A DNA stretch of 58,615 nt from Parundibacterium terreum (GTDB lineage: Bacteria > Pseudomonadota > Gammaproteobacteria > Burkholderiales > Burkholderiaceae_D): contig NZ_BMED01000010.1 in the NCBI RefSeq assembly GCF_014636315.1, forward strand, positions 8,397-67,011, written 5' to 3'. Both the position numbers and the translations under genes were made by a program. Below are positions 32,661 through 41,967 of this stretch, one piece after another. Below the pieces are notes generated by a model. The model was not told the DNA's origin and did not search any database. It saw only the letters and a program-made list of their open reading frames with translations. Position 1 is the first letter of the stretch, and each line of letters starts with the position of its first letter.

Positions 32661-35150
32661 ATGATCTGGTGGATTGGCTTGTTCATCATTGCATTTCTGG
32701 CGCTCAGCTATACCCAGGCGGGGGCGTGGTTCTGGTTTGGCGCGGCCGCGGTCTGGCTTGCAGCCGGTTATTCATCGCAACTCATAGGCGGGCTGGGCCT
32801 GACGGTCTTCGCCATCCTGCTGTTTGTGCCCATGGCACTGATCGCAATACCGTCGCTGAGGCGTGCGCTAGTCTCGCCTTACATCTTCAAGCTGTTCAAG
32901 CAAATCCTGCCGCATATGTCGGGCACTGAGCGCGATGCGCTGGAAGCAGGCACGACCTGGTGGGATGCGGAACTGTTTTCAGGCAAGCCGCAATGGAAAA
33001 AGCTGCTGGACTTGCCGCAGCCTGCATTGAGCCCTGAGGAGCAATCCTTCCTGGACAACGAGGTTGATCAGCTATGCGAAATGGTCAATGACTGGGAAAG
33101 TACGCAGGTCTGGCAAGACGTGCCTCCCCAGGCATGGCAATTTATCCGCGACAAGGGTTTCCTGGGCATGATCATTCCCAAGCGTTATGGCGGCAAGGAA
33201 TTTTCCGCCTATATGCATTCGCAGGTAATCATGAAACTATCATCGCGCTGTTCGGCGCTGGCGGTATCCGTGATGGTGCCCAATTCGCTGGGGCCGGCTG
33301 AGCTGTTGTTGCACTATGGCACTGAAGAACAAAAGAATTATTATCTGCCGCGTCTGGCAAAAGGCAAGGAGTTGCCTTGTTTCGCGCTGACCAGCCCGTA
33401 TGCGGGCTCGGACGCTGCCGCCATTCCTGACATAGGCATAGTCTGCCGCGAAATATTTAACGGGGTGGAGACACTGGGATTCCGTGTGACCTGGGACAAG
33501 CGCTATATCACGCTGGGGCCAATAGCGACTTTGCTGGGCCTCGCCTTCCGCGCCGTCGATCCGGACAAGCTGCTGGGGAATGATACTGAGATAGGCATTA
33601 CCTGCGCGCTGATACCGACCAAACACCACGGCGTGGTGACAGGCCGCAGGCACTGGCCTCTGAATGCGGTGTTCCAGAATGGCCCTACCTCGGGCGAAAA
33701 TGTCTTCATCCCCATGGAATGGATCATAGGCGGCCAGGCGCAGGTCGGCAAAGGCTGGCGCATGCTGATGGAATGCCTGGCGGCGGGGCGCGCGATTTCA
33801 CTCCCGTCCTCCAATGTGGGCTCCTCCAAGTTTGTCGTGCGTGGCACCAGCGCCTATGTCGCCTTCCGCAAGCAATTCCATGCGCCGATAGGCAAGTTTG
33901 AAGGCGTGCAGGAAGCGCTGGCGAGAATGGGCGGCCATCTGTATATGATGGATGCTGTGCGCAAGATATCCGCTTTGTCGATAGATCGCGGTGAAAAGCC
34001 GGCGGTGATTTCCGCCATCGCCAAATACCACGTCACCGAGCGGGCGCGCATCGTCGTCAATAACGGTATGGATATCGTCGGAGGCAAGGGTATCTGCATG
34101 GGCCCCAACAATTTCCTGGCGCGGGCCTATCAGCAGGTGCCGATTGCCATTACGGTAGAGGGCGCAAATATCCTGACGCGCTGCCTGATCATCTTCGGCC
34201 AGGGCGCGATACGCTGCCATCCATTCGTGCTGAAAGAGATGAATGCCGTCAATGAAGAAAACCCGCACAAGGGACTGCATGATTTTGATGCCGCTTTCTT
34301 CGGCCATGTCAGCTTTGTATTTGCCAATCTGGCGCGCTCCATCGTCTATGGTTTTACCGGCGGCCATGCAGCTTCAGCACCGCAGGCGGTCAGTGAAGAT
34401 GTTGAGGAATACTATCAGGCAGTAGGCCGCCTTTCTTCTGTATTTGCGCTGATGACGGATGTATCGATGTTTGTTCTGGGCGGATCGCTGAAGCGCCGCG
34501 AAAGCATCTCCGCTCGCCTGGGCGATGTGCTGTCGCAGATGTATCTGATCAGTTGCACGTTGAAGCGTTTCGAGGATGAAGGCGCCCAGGAAGAGGATCT
34601 GCCCTATGTGCATTGGTCGATACAGGATGCGCTATACCAGGCGCAGGAAGCCTTGCTGGGTGTAATGGAAAATTTTCCGAACGCGTTTCTTGCCGGCGTC
34701 ATTTGTTTCCTGGCATTTCCTTTTGGGCGGCCTTTCCGCAAACCTGCCGACTTACTGGGCATAGAAGTAGCGGATGCAATGCAGGTCAGCGGCGATAGCC
34801 GTGACCGCCTGCTGGCGGATACTTACCTGTCACGGGTCAGTGCAGACCCCGGCTCATATGGAGAACTGGCGCTGCAATTGCTGCCTAGGGTCAATCTGAT
34901 CGAGAAACGCCTGAAAGATGCGATCAAGGCCGGCAGCCTGCCGCCTATACCGCAAAGCTTTATCGACATGCAGCAATGGATACGCGATGCGGCGGACAAA
35001 GACGTGATAGACGGCATAGAGCAAAGCGTGCTGTCGGAATTCGCCAGTTACGGCGACAGGGTGGTGCAGGTGGATGACTTTCCGCAGGATTTTGGTGCGG
35101 AGGAAGACCGCGAGCAGAGGCAGGCTGCAGACAAGCGGCAGGCTGCCTGA
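32661..35150 (+). CDS. fadE: Acyl-CoA dehydrogenase, FadE type
   Basis: The enzyme makes the first oxidation of fatty acyl-CoA in beta-oxidation, using FAD. The 829-residue protein has the FadE layout: two N-terminal membrane helices (to about residue 70), then the acyl-CoA dehydrogenase fold with PNSLGPAELLLHYG, TSPYAGSDAAA and MDIVGGKGICMGPNNF segments, and the long extra C-terminal region (SDVSMFVLGGSLKRRE is in it). It reads throughout like E. coli FadE, which is far longer than short-chain dehydrogenases. AAAGGGGAA precedes the ATG. The acetyl-CoA hydrolase/transferase gene follows in the same direction after 125 bases. Confidence 0.95.
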   Translation: MIWWIGLFIIAFLALSYTQAGAWFWFGAAAVWLAAGYSSQLIGGLGLTVFAILLFVPMALIAIPSLRRALVSPYIFKLFKQILPHMSGTERDALEAGTTWWDAELFSGKPQWKKLLDLPQPALSPEEQSFLDNEVDQLCEMVNDWESTQVWQDVPPQAWQFIRDKGFLGMIIPKRYGGKEFSAYMHSQVIMKLSSRCSALAVSVMVPNSLGPAELLLHYGTEEQKNYYLPRLAKGKELPCFALTSPYAGSDAAAIPDIGIVCREIFNGVETLGFRVTWDKRYITLGPIATLLGLAFRAVDPDKLLGNDTEIGITCALIPTKHHGVVTGRRHWPLNAVFQNGPTSGENVFIPMEWIIGGQAQVGKGWRMLMECLAAGRAISLPSSNVGSSKFVVRGTSAYVAFRKQFHAPIGKFEGVQEALARMGGHLYMMDAVRKISALSIDRGEKPAVISAIAKYHVTERARIVVNNGMDIVGGKGICMGPNNFLARAYQQVPIAITVEGANILTRCLIIFGQGAIRCHPFVLKEMNAVNEENPHKGLHDFDAAFFGHVSFVFANLARSIVYGFTGGHAASAPQAVSEDVEEYYQAVGRLSSVFALMTDVSMFVLGGSLKRRESISARLGDVLSQMYLISCTLKRFEDEGAQEEDLPYVHWSIQDALYQAQEALLGVMENFPNAFLAGVICFLAFPFGRPFRKPADLLGIEVADAMQVSGDSRDRLLADTYLSRVSADPGSYGELALQLLPRVNLIEKRLKDAIKAGSLPPIPQSFIDMQQWIRDAADKDVIDGIEQSVLSEFASYGDRVVQVDDFPQDFGAEEDREQRQAADKRQAA

Positions 35151-35275
35151 GTTCCCTCGCACATTCCCGGCACTTAACCAAGTGTGGTGCCATTCCCTGG
35201 CATCCAGCACGCCGGTAGCATCGCACTCCTGCTAAGATAGGCGCTTCATCACTATCCTGGCGGGAGTAGCGGCTC

Positions 35276-37357
35276 TTGAAACAACCCCTCTATCTGGACG
35301 ACACAGAAGTCGCGGTGGATGCCTTGCTAAGCGCGATAGGCAAACGTGTCGTCGTCGGCACCCCGCTGGGCATAGGCAAGCCCAATCATTTCCTGAATGC
35401 GCTGTTTCGCCGCGCCCTGCATGACCCCAGCCTGCAATTGAAGATCATCACCGCGCTGTCGCTGGAAAAACCTTCCGGTTCCAGCGAGCTGGAAAAGCGT
35501 TTTATCGATCCTTTTGTGGCGCGCGTCTTCGGCGAATATGAAGACCCAAACTATATTGCCGCGCGCCGTAATAACACGCTGCCGGCGAACATAGAGGTGA
35601 TGGAATTCTTCATGAAGCCGGGCGCTTCCGTGAACGAGGACTACACCCAGCAGCATTACGTCTACAGCAATTACACCAGCGTCGCGCGCGACATGATGCT
35701 GCAGGGCCTGAATGTGATTGCCCAGGAAGTAGCAGTGGACGGAGCTGGCGATGCGCTGCGCTACTCCTACTCCGGCAATCCGGAAGTCACCCTGGACTTA
35801 TTGGATATGGCGGCAACGGAAGGCGCCGCACCCGTGTTTGTGGTCGGCTGTTGCAATCATAAGCTTCCCTTCATGGAAAACGACTCAGTAGCCGCTGCGG
35901 AGGATTTTGATTTGATATTGCGTGACCCGGCCTGCACGCACCAGCCATTCGCATCGCCCAATTTGCCGGTATCCCTGCAGGACTATGCGATAGGCTTGTA
36001 TGCCAGTGCTTTCGTCAAGGATGGCGGAACGCTCCAGATCGGTATAGGTGCGCACGGCGATGCGATTGCGCAGGCGCTGATCGTACGCGAGCAGCATAAC
36101 GATGCGTATAGCCAGATCATGACGGCATTGTTCCCGGCAGGTGTTCCGGAATCTGCGCATACCGGGCGTTTTCTCCAGGGCTTGTACGGTTGCAGCGAAA
36201 TGTTCGCCAACGGCTTACTGAAGCTGATACAGGCAGGCATCATACGCCGCCAGGTCTACGATCATGCGGGTTTGCAGGCCTTGATCAACCAGGGGAAATT
36301 GCAGCCGCTGGTCGATCCGCAGATCTTGGCCATCTTGCGCGAAGACGGGCTAATAGGCAGCAGGCTGACGGAGAGAGACCTCGCCTTTTTGAAGCGCTAC
36401 GGCATATTCAAAAGCGATACCGCCCTGAGCGCCCTGCATGCCGATGCCGCGCTGGAAACACAGGCGCTGGATCTGGATAAAGAATTCAAAGGCGGTGTCT
36501 GGATGCATGGAGGCTTCTTTCTCGGGCCTACCGACTTTTATCAGGCGCTGCGCGATCTCAGTCCCATAGAGCGCAGCAAGATAGGCATGAGCCGTATCAG
36601 TTTCATCAACGCGCTGTTCGGCCACGAGCAATTAGCGAGCTTGCAGCGGCGGGATGCACGCTTCATCAATACCGCGATGATGGTCAGCCTGCGCGGCGCG
36701 GCCGCATCGGATACCCTGGAGTCGGGCCGGGTGGTCAGCGGCGTAGGCGGTCAATACAATCTGATCGCGATGGCGCAAGCCCTGCCGGATGCCCGTTCGG
36801 TGCTGATGGTGCGCGCCTGCCGCTCGCAACATGGCCGGGTAGTATCGAATATCGTGTGGAATTATGCACAGGCGACGATACCTGCGCACTTGCGCGATAT
36901 TGTGGTCACCGAATATGGCGCGGCAGATTTGCGCGGCCAGACCGACAGCGAATGCATCAAGCGGCTATTGGCCATTGCCGATTCGCGTTTCCAGCAGGCT
37001 TTGCTGGAGCAGGCCAAGGCCAACGGCAAGATCGCCAGGGACTATGTGATCCCGGAGCAGCTTTGCCACAATACGCCGACCGCGCTAGCCGCACGCCTGG
37101 CGCCGTGGAAAAAAGACGGCACGCTGCCTGACCTGCCTTTCGGCACCGACTTTGACGCGGATGAGCTGCGCATCATGGGCGCGCTGAAACGGCTGCAGGC
37201 GCTGTCGCAAAAACCGCTGAAACTGCTCGCTGTGCTGCTGAGGCAATTATGGCTTGGCAAGAAGATACCGGATACATATCTTCAAAGAATGCGGCTGGAT
37301 ACTGTGCAGGGCATGAAGCTGCGCGTAATGAAGGCCTTGTTCATTGCCGTTTTTTAG
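35276..37357 (+). CDS. Acetyl-CoA hydrolase/CoA-transferase family protein
   Basis: The 693-residue protein belongs to the family of acetyl-CoA hydrolases and CoA-transferases. Characteristic pieces are the AcetylCoA hydrolase N-terminal part with VVGTPLGIGKPNHFLNAL, and in the C-terminal domain VSGVGGQYNLIAMAQAL (the CoA-binding GxGGQ loop) and IVVTEYGAADLRGQT, which holds the conserved Glu nucleophile. It is longer than the usual 500-540 residues because of an insertion in the middle (about residues 300-450). The start is TTG 35276 with GGGAG at 35262-35266, nine bases upstream. It probably moves CoA between short-chain acids, in the context of fatty acid oxidation by FadE. Confidence 0.83.
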   Translation: MKQPLYLDDTEVAVDALLSAIGKRVVVGTPLGIGKPNHFLNALFRRALHDPSLQLKIITALSLEKPSGSSELEKRFIDPFVARVFGEYEDPNYIAARRNNTLPANIEVMEFFMKPGASVNEDYTQQHYVYSNYTSVARDMMLQGLNVIAQEVAVDGAGDALRYSYSGNPEVTLDLLDMAATEGAAPVFVVGCCNHKLPFMENDSVAAAEDFDLILRDPACTHQPFASPNLPVSLQDYAIGLYASAFVKDGGTLQIGIGAHGDAIAQALIVREQHNDAYSQIMTALFPAGVPESAHTGRFLQGLYGCSEMFANGLLKLIQAGIIRRQVYDHAGLQALINQGKLQPLVDPQILAILREDGLIGSRLTERDLAFLKRYGIFKSDTALSALHADAALETQALDLDKEFKGGVWMHGGFFLGPTDFYQALRDLSPIERSKIGMSRISFINALFGHEQLASLQRRDARFINTAMMVSLRGAAASDTLESGRVVSGVGGQYNLIAMAQALPDARSVLMVRACRSQHGRVVSNIVWNYAQATIPAHLRDIVVTEYGAADLRGQTDSECIKRLLAIADSRFQQALLEQAKANGKIARDYVIPEQLCHNTPTALAARLAPWKKDGTLPDLPFGTDFDADELRIMGALKRLQALSQKPLKLLAVLLRQLWLGKKIPDTYLQRMRLDTVQGMKLRVMKALFIAVF

Positions 37358-37420
37358 ACCCGGCCTGCAATTTCCGGCTAGCTAGGTCCATGGTCAGACA
37401 TCATTTGGATGGAAAATAAA

Positions 37421-37449
37421 AAAGCCCGCCGCTTATCCTAGCGACGGGC
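37421..37449 (-). terminator. Terminator of argS
   Basis: A stem of AAAGCCCG-CGC with one mismatch (left arm 37421-37432, right arm 37441-37452) is followed on the minus strand by a T-rich tail. It lies between the convergent CoA-transferase and argS genes. The sequence is nearly the same as that of the lipA terminator at 39601-39631. Confidence 0.85.
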
Positions 37450-37469
37450 TTTGATGCATTTGACATCTG

Positions 37470-39206
37470 TTACATGGTTTCCAGCACTTCTATGCCAAGC
37501 AAGCCCAGGCCGGTGCGCAAGGTATCTGCAGTCAGGCGGCATAGTTGCAAGCGGCTGCCGCGTACCTGCTCTGTTGCATTCAGTATCGGGCAAGCCTCGT
37601 AAAAGCGCATCAGCGATGCAGACAATTCATAAAGGTAAGTGCACAGATAACTCGGCATGGCCTCGCGCACCACGGTATGGATTGCCTCGTAAAAGCGCGT
37701 CAGGTGAAGTGCGAGCTGCCGCTCTGCCGGGTCAATGATGCTGATGGCCGCAGCCTGATCCCATTCGCCGGCGCGACGCAATACGCCGCGCACCCGGGTG
37801 TAAGCGTATTGCAGGTAAGGCGCAGTATTGCCTTCGAAAGACAGCATGCTATCCCAATCGAAGACATAATCCGTGCTTCTGTTTTTGGACAAATCAAAAT
37901 ATTTGACCGCGCCTATGCTCACTGCCTTGGCGATCGCACGGCGCTCGGGTTCAGGCGTATCAGGAGTCTTCGCCGTAACCAGGTCGAATGCCCTGGAAGT
38001 TGCCTCCGACAGCAGGTCGGCAAGCTTTACCGTATCACCGCTACGCGTCTTGAATGGTTTGCCGTCATCGCCAAGCACGACGCCGAATCCAACGTGTTCC
38101 AGCTGGACCTCGGGCGGGCAATAGCCTGCGCGGCGCGACAATGAGAATAACTGCTGGAAATGCAGTTGCTGGCGCGCGTCTACGACGTATAGGATGCGGT
38201 CGGCTTTCAATGTGCCGACACGATAACGCATTGCGGCCAGATCGGTCGTCGAATACAGATAACCGCCATCCTGCTTTTGCACGATGTACGCCGCCGGTTC
38301 GCCTTTGTTATTCGCGAAGTCATCCAGAAAGACGACTTGGGCACCTTCGCTGGTCGTTGACAGGCCGCGCGCTTTCAAATCGGCCACGACGACAGGCAAG
38401 TCGTCGTTATAGGCACTTTCACCGTGTACGTCGGCACGCGTCAGGCCAACACCCAATGCACGGTAAATTTCTTCGCAATGATGCATGGAAATTTCTAGGA
38501 AGCGCTTCCACGAAGCGCCAACATGGGGGTCGCCGCCCTGCAGCTTTACGACATACTCGCGCGCGCGATTGGCAAAGTCCTGGTCTTCATCGAAGCGTTT
38601 TTTTGCGCTTTTGTAAAAGACTTCCAGGTCGGCAAGATCCATGCTTGCGGTGCCGGATTGCTCGCCGTCATCCAGATACGCGGTCAGCATCCCGAACTGC
38701 GTGCCCCAGTCGCCCACATGGTTTTGCGCGATGACCTCATGGCCGGCGAAACGGAAGACGCGCGCCAGCGCGTCGCCGATAATCGTCGACCGCAAATGGC
38801 CCACGTGCATTTCTTTGGCAAGGTTGGGCGAGGAATAATCAATGACAACCCGTTGCTGGGCTTCCTGCGATACGCGAGCCAGTCCCAGGTCTCCAAGGCG
38901 CAGTGCCTCCGTCAGGCGATGCGACAGGTATTCGGGTGCCATCTTCAGGTTGATAAAGCCTGGGCCGGCAATCTCAATGGTGTTGACGATGCCGTCCAGT
39001 TCCAGCTTGTCGACGACCTGTTGCGCAAGTAGGCGTGGATTGGTTTTTGCTGTCTTTGCCGCCGCCATCACGCCATTGACCTGGTAATCGCCATGCTCAG
39101 GTCGTCCCGAAGGCTGAACATTGGGAACAGCGTCGGGATATCCTGCCGCCGCGAGGGCATTCTGGACTTTATGATTAAGGAGTTTTAATAATGACGAATT
39201 CGGCAT
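37470..39206 (-). CDS. argS: Arginyl-tRNA synthetase, enterobacterial type
   Basis: The enzyme charges tRNA-Arg with arginine. The 578-residue class I synthetase begins with the Add-1 domain, and its ATP-binding HIGH motif is HVGH at residues 134-137, in NLAKEMHVGHLRSTIIGD. The catalytic core shows SKNRSTDYVFDW and the tRNA-binding DALR domain closes the chain. This N-AKEMHVGHLRST form is that of E. coli ArgS (about 577 residues) and not the NPTGPLHVGHGR form that I remember in Ralstonia and Burkholderia. It is transcribed alone, with a terminator behind it and the palindromic element at 39317 in front. Confidence 0.95.
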   Translation of the reverse strand: MPNSSLLKLLNHKVQNALAAAGYPDAVPNVQPSGRPEHGDYQVNGVMAAAKTAKTNPRLLAQQVVDKLELDGIVNTIEIAGPGFINLKMAPEYLSHRLTEALRLGDLGLARVSQEAQQRVVIDYSSPNLAKEMHVGHLRSTIIGDALARVFRFAGHEVIAQNHVGDWGTQFGMLTAYLDDGEQSGTASMDLADLEVFYKSAKKRFDEDQDFANRAREYVVKLQGGDPHVGASWKRFLEISMHHCEEIYRALGVGLTRADVHGESAYNDDLPVVVADLKARGLSTTSEGAQVVFLDDFANNKGEPAAYIVQKQDGGYLYSTTDLAAMRYRVGTLKADRILYVVDARQQLHFQQLFSLSRRAGYCPPEVQLEHVGFGVVLGDDGKPFKTRSGDTVKLADLLSEATSRAFDLVTAKTPDTPEPERRAIAKAVSIGAVKYFDLSKNRSTDYVFDWDSMLSFEGNTAPYLQYAYTRVRGVLRRAGEWDQAAAISIIDPAERQLALHLTRFYEAIHTVVREAMPSYLCTYLYELSASLMRFYEACPILNATEQVRGSRLQLCRLTADTLRTGLGLLGIEVLETM

Positions 39207-39316
39207 GTATGGCTTTTGTTGCGATCACAGATCGGAGTAAGTGAAAAATGAAGATGAAGTGGATCAAAAGTCTACCATCTTGCGGAGCATCTTCCTATGC
39301 CTGTGCATTGCATGGG

Positions 39317-39582
39317 CTAGGGCCTGTTAACAATTAAATTGGGAGATGCGTTCCAAGCAAAACGCGGGCTGGCAAGGCGCGCAACGCAGTTAAGGCTAAT
39401 GCCTTAACAAGGAGTGCAACGCAGTCCAGCAGGCGTTTTGCTTGGAACCAGGAGGGAATGGGTCTAAACAGGCTTAGGGCGTTGTTGTAGCCCGCTGTTT
39501 CATACTGCGGCGCGGACTACGCCTAGCCCTATACCTGTTTAGACCCATTCGCACTCCTAATTTAATTGTTAACAGGCCCTAG
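39317..39582. repeat. 266-base compound palindromic element
   Basis: The ends form a perfect 24-bp inverted repeat (39317-39340 with 39559-39582; it starts CTAGGGCCTGTTAAC), which continues inward with one mismatch and one bulge to 39350/39550. Inside are two further hairpin domains. The first has a perfect 15-bp stem (39351-39365 with 39433-39447), a GCTGG/CCAGC stem and a central 8-bp hairpin (39389-39396 with 39401-39408). The second has a perfect 16-bp stem (39457-39472 with 39534-39549) and inner partial pairing. It has no reading frame, no transposase and no clear target duplication. It looks like a miniature inverted-repeat element or a structured RNA gene. Confidence 0.85.
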
Positions 39583-39600
39583 TGTGAATACGCAAATAAA

Positions 39601-39631
39601 AAAGCCCGTCGCTTGTTCAGCGACGGGCTTT
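39601..39631 (-). terminator. Terminator of lipA
   Basis: A perfect 12-bp stem (39601-39612 with 39620-39631, arms AAAGCCCGTCGC/GCGACGGGCTTT) with a seven-base loop. On the minus strand it is followed by a T-rich tail. It lies 18 bases past the lipA stop and should end the lipB-lipA message. Confidence 0.92.
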
Positions 39632-39648
39632 CATGCAATTGCTATCCA

Positions 39649-40653
39649 TTACATCTTTTGATCAGCCTCATGCGCCTGTTGGTCGGCGTGGTAGCTGGAG
39701 CGTACCATCGCACCGACGGCTGCATGCGCAAAGCCCATCTTGTAGGCTTCTTCTTCATACATCTTGAAGGTGTCAGGGTGCACATAGCGGCGCACTGGCA
39801 GGTGATGGCCGCTAGGCGCCAGGTACTGGCCTATGGTCAGCATGTCCACATTGTGCGCGCGCATGTCGCGCATGACCTGCAGCACTTCTTCATCGGTTTC
39901 GCCCAGGCCTACCATGATGCCGGATTTGGTCGGCGTATCAGGATGCATGTCCTTGAAGCGTTTCAGCAGGTTCAGCGAATATTCATAATCGGAGCCGGGA
40001 CGCGCTTCCTTGTACAGGCGTGGCGCGGTTTCCAGGTTATGGTTCATCACGTCCGGCGGTGCGGCGTTCAGGATTTCCAGGGCACGGTCCATACGGCCGC
40101 GGAAGTCCGGCGTCAGGATTTCTATGCGTGTGCTGGGAGACAACTCGCGCACGCGGCGTATGCATTCGGCAAAGTGGGCGGCGCCGCCGTCACGCAGATC
40201 GTCGCGGTCCACCGAGGTGATGACCACATAGCTGAGGCGCAACTGGGCGATGGTTTTTGCCAGGTTTTCCGGCTCATTCACGTCCAGCGGGTCGGGGCGG
40301 CCATGGCCTACGTCGCAGAAAGGGCAGCGGCGTGTGCATTTGTCGCCCATGATCATGAAGGTGGCCGTGCCTTTGCCGAAGCATTCGCCGATGTTCGGGC
40401 AGGATGCTTCTTCACATACCGTTACTAGGTTGTTGGCGCGCAGGATATCCTTGATCTCATAGAAGCGGGTGGTCGGCGAGGCTGCCTTCACGCGTATCCA
40501 GTCCGGCTTGGGCAGGCGTTCTATGGGGATGATCTTGATAGGAATACGCGCAGTCTTGCTGGCCCCTTTTTGCTTTTCATTGGGGTTGTAGGCTGGCGCT
40601 GCTGCAACTGTCGTTGCAGGTGCCGCTAGAAGCGGTGTCTGTTCGGTTGTCAT
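39649..40653 (-). CDS. lipA: Lipoyl synthase
   Basis: LipA inserts two sulfur atoms into octanoyl groups bound to lipoyl domains. The 334-residue radical SAM enzyme has both cluster motifs: the auxiliary [4Fe-4S] ligands Cys80, Cys85 and Cys91 in CEEASCPNIGEC, and the radical SAM CxxxCxxC at Cys106, Cys110 and Cys113 (CTRRCPFC). The C-terminal RSSYHA segment with the conserved serine is present. The N-terminal 35 residues are a variable Ala-rich extension. Its ATG overlaps the lipB stop by four bases (ATGA), so both are translated together; a strong terminator follows. Confidence 0.97.
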   Translation of the reverse strand: MTTEQTPLLAAPATTVAAAPAYNPNEKQKGASKTARIPIKIIPIERLPKPDWIRVKAASPTTRFYEIKDILRANNLVTVCEEASCPNIGECFGKGTATFMIMGDKCTRRCPFCDVGHGRPDPLDVNEPENLAKTIAQLRLSYVVITSVDRDDLRDGGAAHFAECIRRVRELSPSTRIEILTPDFRGRMDRALEILNAAPPDVMNHNLETAPRLYKEARPGSDYEYSLNLLKRFKDMHPDTPTKSGIMVGLGETDEEVLQVMRDMRAHNVDMLTIGQYLAPSGHHLPVRRYVHPDTFKMYEEEAYKMGFAHAAVGAMVRSSYHADQQAHEADQKM

Positions 40654-41354
40654 GATGCTATTTCTGTGTCGTTCCGTCGAACGATGTCGGTAAATGAATT
40701 CTGCAATCGCTGAGCAAGTGCTGACTGTACTTCTGCAAGTTGAGCGGTAACGCCCAGGGTCTTCATATCCACGGTGACCAGGCCTTCATAGCCACAGGGA
40801 TTAATCCAGGAAAAAGGCTGTAAATCCATCGCTACATTCAGCGACACGCCATGGTAGGTGCAGCCGTTACCGCGTATCTTCAAGCCCAGGGCCGCAATCT
40901 TGGCGCCTTCTAAAGCACCGTCAGCGACATAAATGCCGGGCGCGCCGGGTTTGCGCACGCCAGCCAGATTATACCCTGCCAGGGTGTCTATCACTGCCTG
41001 CTCGATTTTTTGCACGAATTCGCGCGCAAAGACGCGCGCGCCGGGGCGGTCGCGGCGCAAGTCCACCAGCAGGTAGATCACCACCTGGCCGGGGCCGTGA
41101 TAAGTGACTTCGCCGCCGCGGTCGGTCTGGATTACAGGAATATCATGCGGCGCCAGCACATGCGAACGGTCGGCGCCCAGGCCCAGCGTGTACACGGGCG
41201 GATGCTCGACTATCCACAGTTCATCTGCGGTGGAGGCGTTGCGGGTATCGGTGAAGGCGCGCATCGCATCAAAGCTGGTTTGATACGCTTCTATGCCGCG
41301 CTGGCGTATGACGGGAATACTGGAGAGAACTGGAAGGGCGGTAGCTGCTTGCAT
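40650..41354 (-). CDS. lipB: Octanoyl-ACP:protein octanoyltransferase
   Basis: LipB transfers octanoate from acyl carrier protein to lipoyl domains, the first step of lipoate assembly. Conserved blocks are PPVYTLGLGADRSHVL, GGEVTYHGPGQVVIYLLVDL, the catalytic lysine region GAKIAALGLKI and the catalytic cysteine in NGCTYHGVSLNV. From ATG 41354 the protein has 234 residues; a TTG at 41372 in frame would add six. It is cotranscribed with lipA, with the ATGA overlap. The 3' end of this unit is the terminator at 39601. Confidence 0.96.
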   Translation of the reverse strand: MQAATALPVLSSIPVIRQRGIEAYQTSFDAMRAFTDTRNASTADELWIVEHPPVYTLGLGADRSHVLAPHDIPVIQTDRGGEVTYHGPGQVVIYLLVDLRRDRPGARVFAREFVQKIEQAVIDTLAGYNLAGVRKPGAPGIYVADGALEGAKIAALGLKIRGNGCTYHGVSLNVAMDLQPFSWINPCGYEGLVTVDMKTLGVTAQLAEVQSALAQRLQNSFTDIVRRNDTEIAS

Positions 41355-41454
41355 AGGCTGTAGTGTAACCAAAATGCAGCTTGGCCGCTCGTCGACTGTT
41401 GAGACTGCCCTGCGTCCGAAGAAAGGGAGTTCAACAGCCTAGACGGGAGACATC

Positions 41455-41769
41455 TTAAACTGCTTGTGCTTTGCCGGCGCCGAGGTGTGGCGTGGCATGG
41501 CGTTTTGGCAAATGTGCCGGCGATATTGCTGCTTTGCCAGTTGCCATTTCGATCAGGCTGGCTTGCTTGTCTGCTTCGATCACGATCAGGCGGTCTGCTG
41601 GCAGTGTGAAAGATTCACCTGCATTCAACCAGTGGTCGGCTTCCAGGCCTTCTACTGTAAGCCATACGCGGCCGCTGGCGATATGGATAGCCTGTGGGCT
41701 TGCAACTTTACCGGAAACTGCTGCGCCGGCGGGGATGGTGTATGATTCTTTTGCGAATTTAACTAACAT
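41455..41769 (-). CDS. DUF2917 protein
   Basis: The 104-residue protein looks like a small cupin-type beta protein (SPQAIHIASGRVWLTVEGLEADHWLNAGESFTLPADRLIVIEA) of the DUF2917 family. It is divergent from a LysR gene with a 198-base shared region, an arrangement that I associate with Burkholderiales, in which the regulator is thought to control the DUF2917 gene. The function is not known. A C-terminal tail of about 25 residues with many Pro and His is probably disordered. Confidence 0.82.
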   Translation of the reverse strand: MLVKFAKESYTIPAGAAVSGKVASPQAIHIASGRVWLTVEGLEADHWLNAGESFTLPADRLIVIEADKQASLIEMATGKAAISPAHLPKRHATPHLGAGKAQAV

Positions 41770-41919
41770 TTTACTACTCCTTCAGTATCTTGCTATGCAG
41801 CCATAAAATATGGGTGTATCGCTACTGGCAATAAGGCGTACTAAGGATGTTGCAGTGCGATAACATCATTGTAGTCGCTAACAATTTTGTTTCAAAACGA
41901 GTTATATTCCACTCTCTTG

Positions 41920-41938
41920 CTAATTTAATTCACATTAG
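41920..41938. promoter_or_regulatory. LysR-type binding box
   Basis: CTAAT (41920-41924) and ATTAG (41934-41938) form an interrupted palindrome with the T-N11-A spacing known for LysR-type regulators. It lies 30 bases before the LysR start, in the divergent region, as expected for autoregulation and control of the DUF2917 gene. Confidence 0.55.
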
Positions 41939-41967
41939 ATTCATTATGTTGTCATAAAGAACTGATA

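Larger units (their letters stand above)
39207..39648. other. Gene-free region between argS and lipA
   Basis: These 442 bases hold no coding frame with support. The middle part is filled by the 266-base compound palindrome described separately, and the lipA terminator follows at 39601-39631. argS and lipA are transcribed in the same direction; the promoter of argS should lie within 39207-39316. Confidence 0.6.

Noticed and set aside
39317..39582. Complete insertion sequence
   Set aside because: Inverted ends are present, but there is no transposase frame inside and no convincing target-site duplication.
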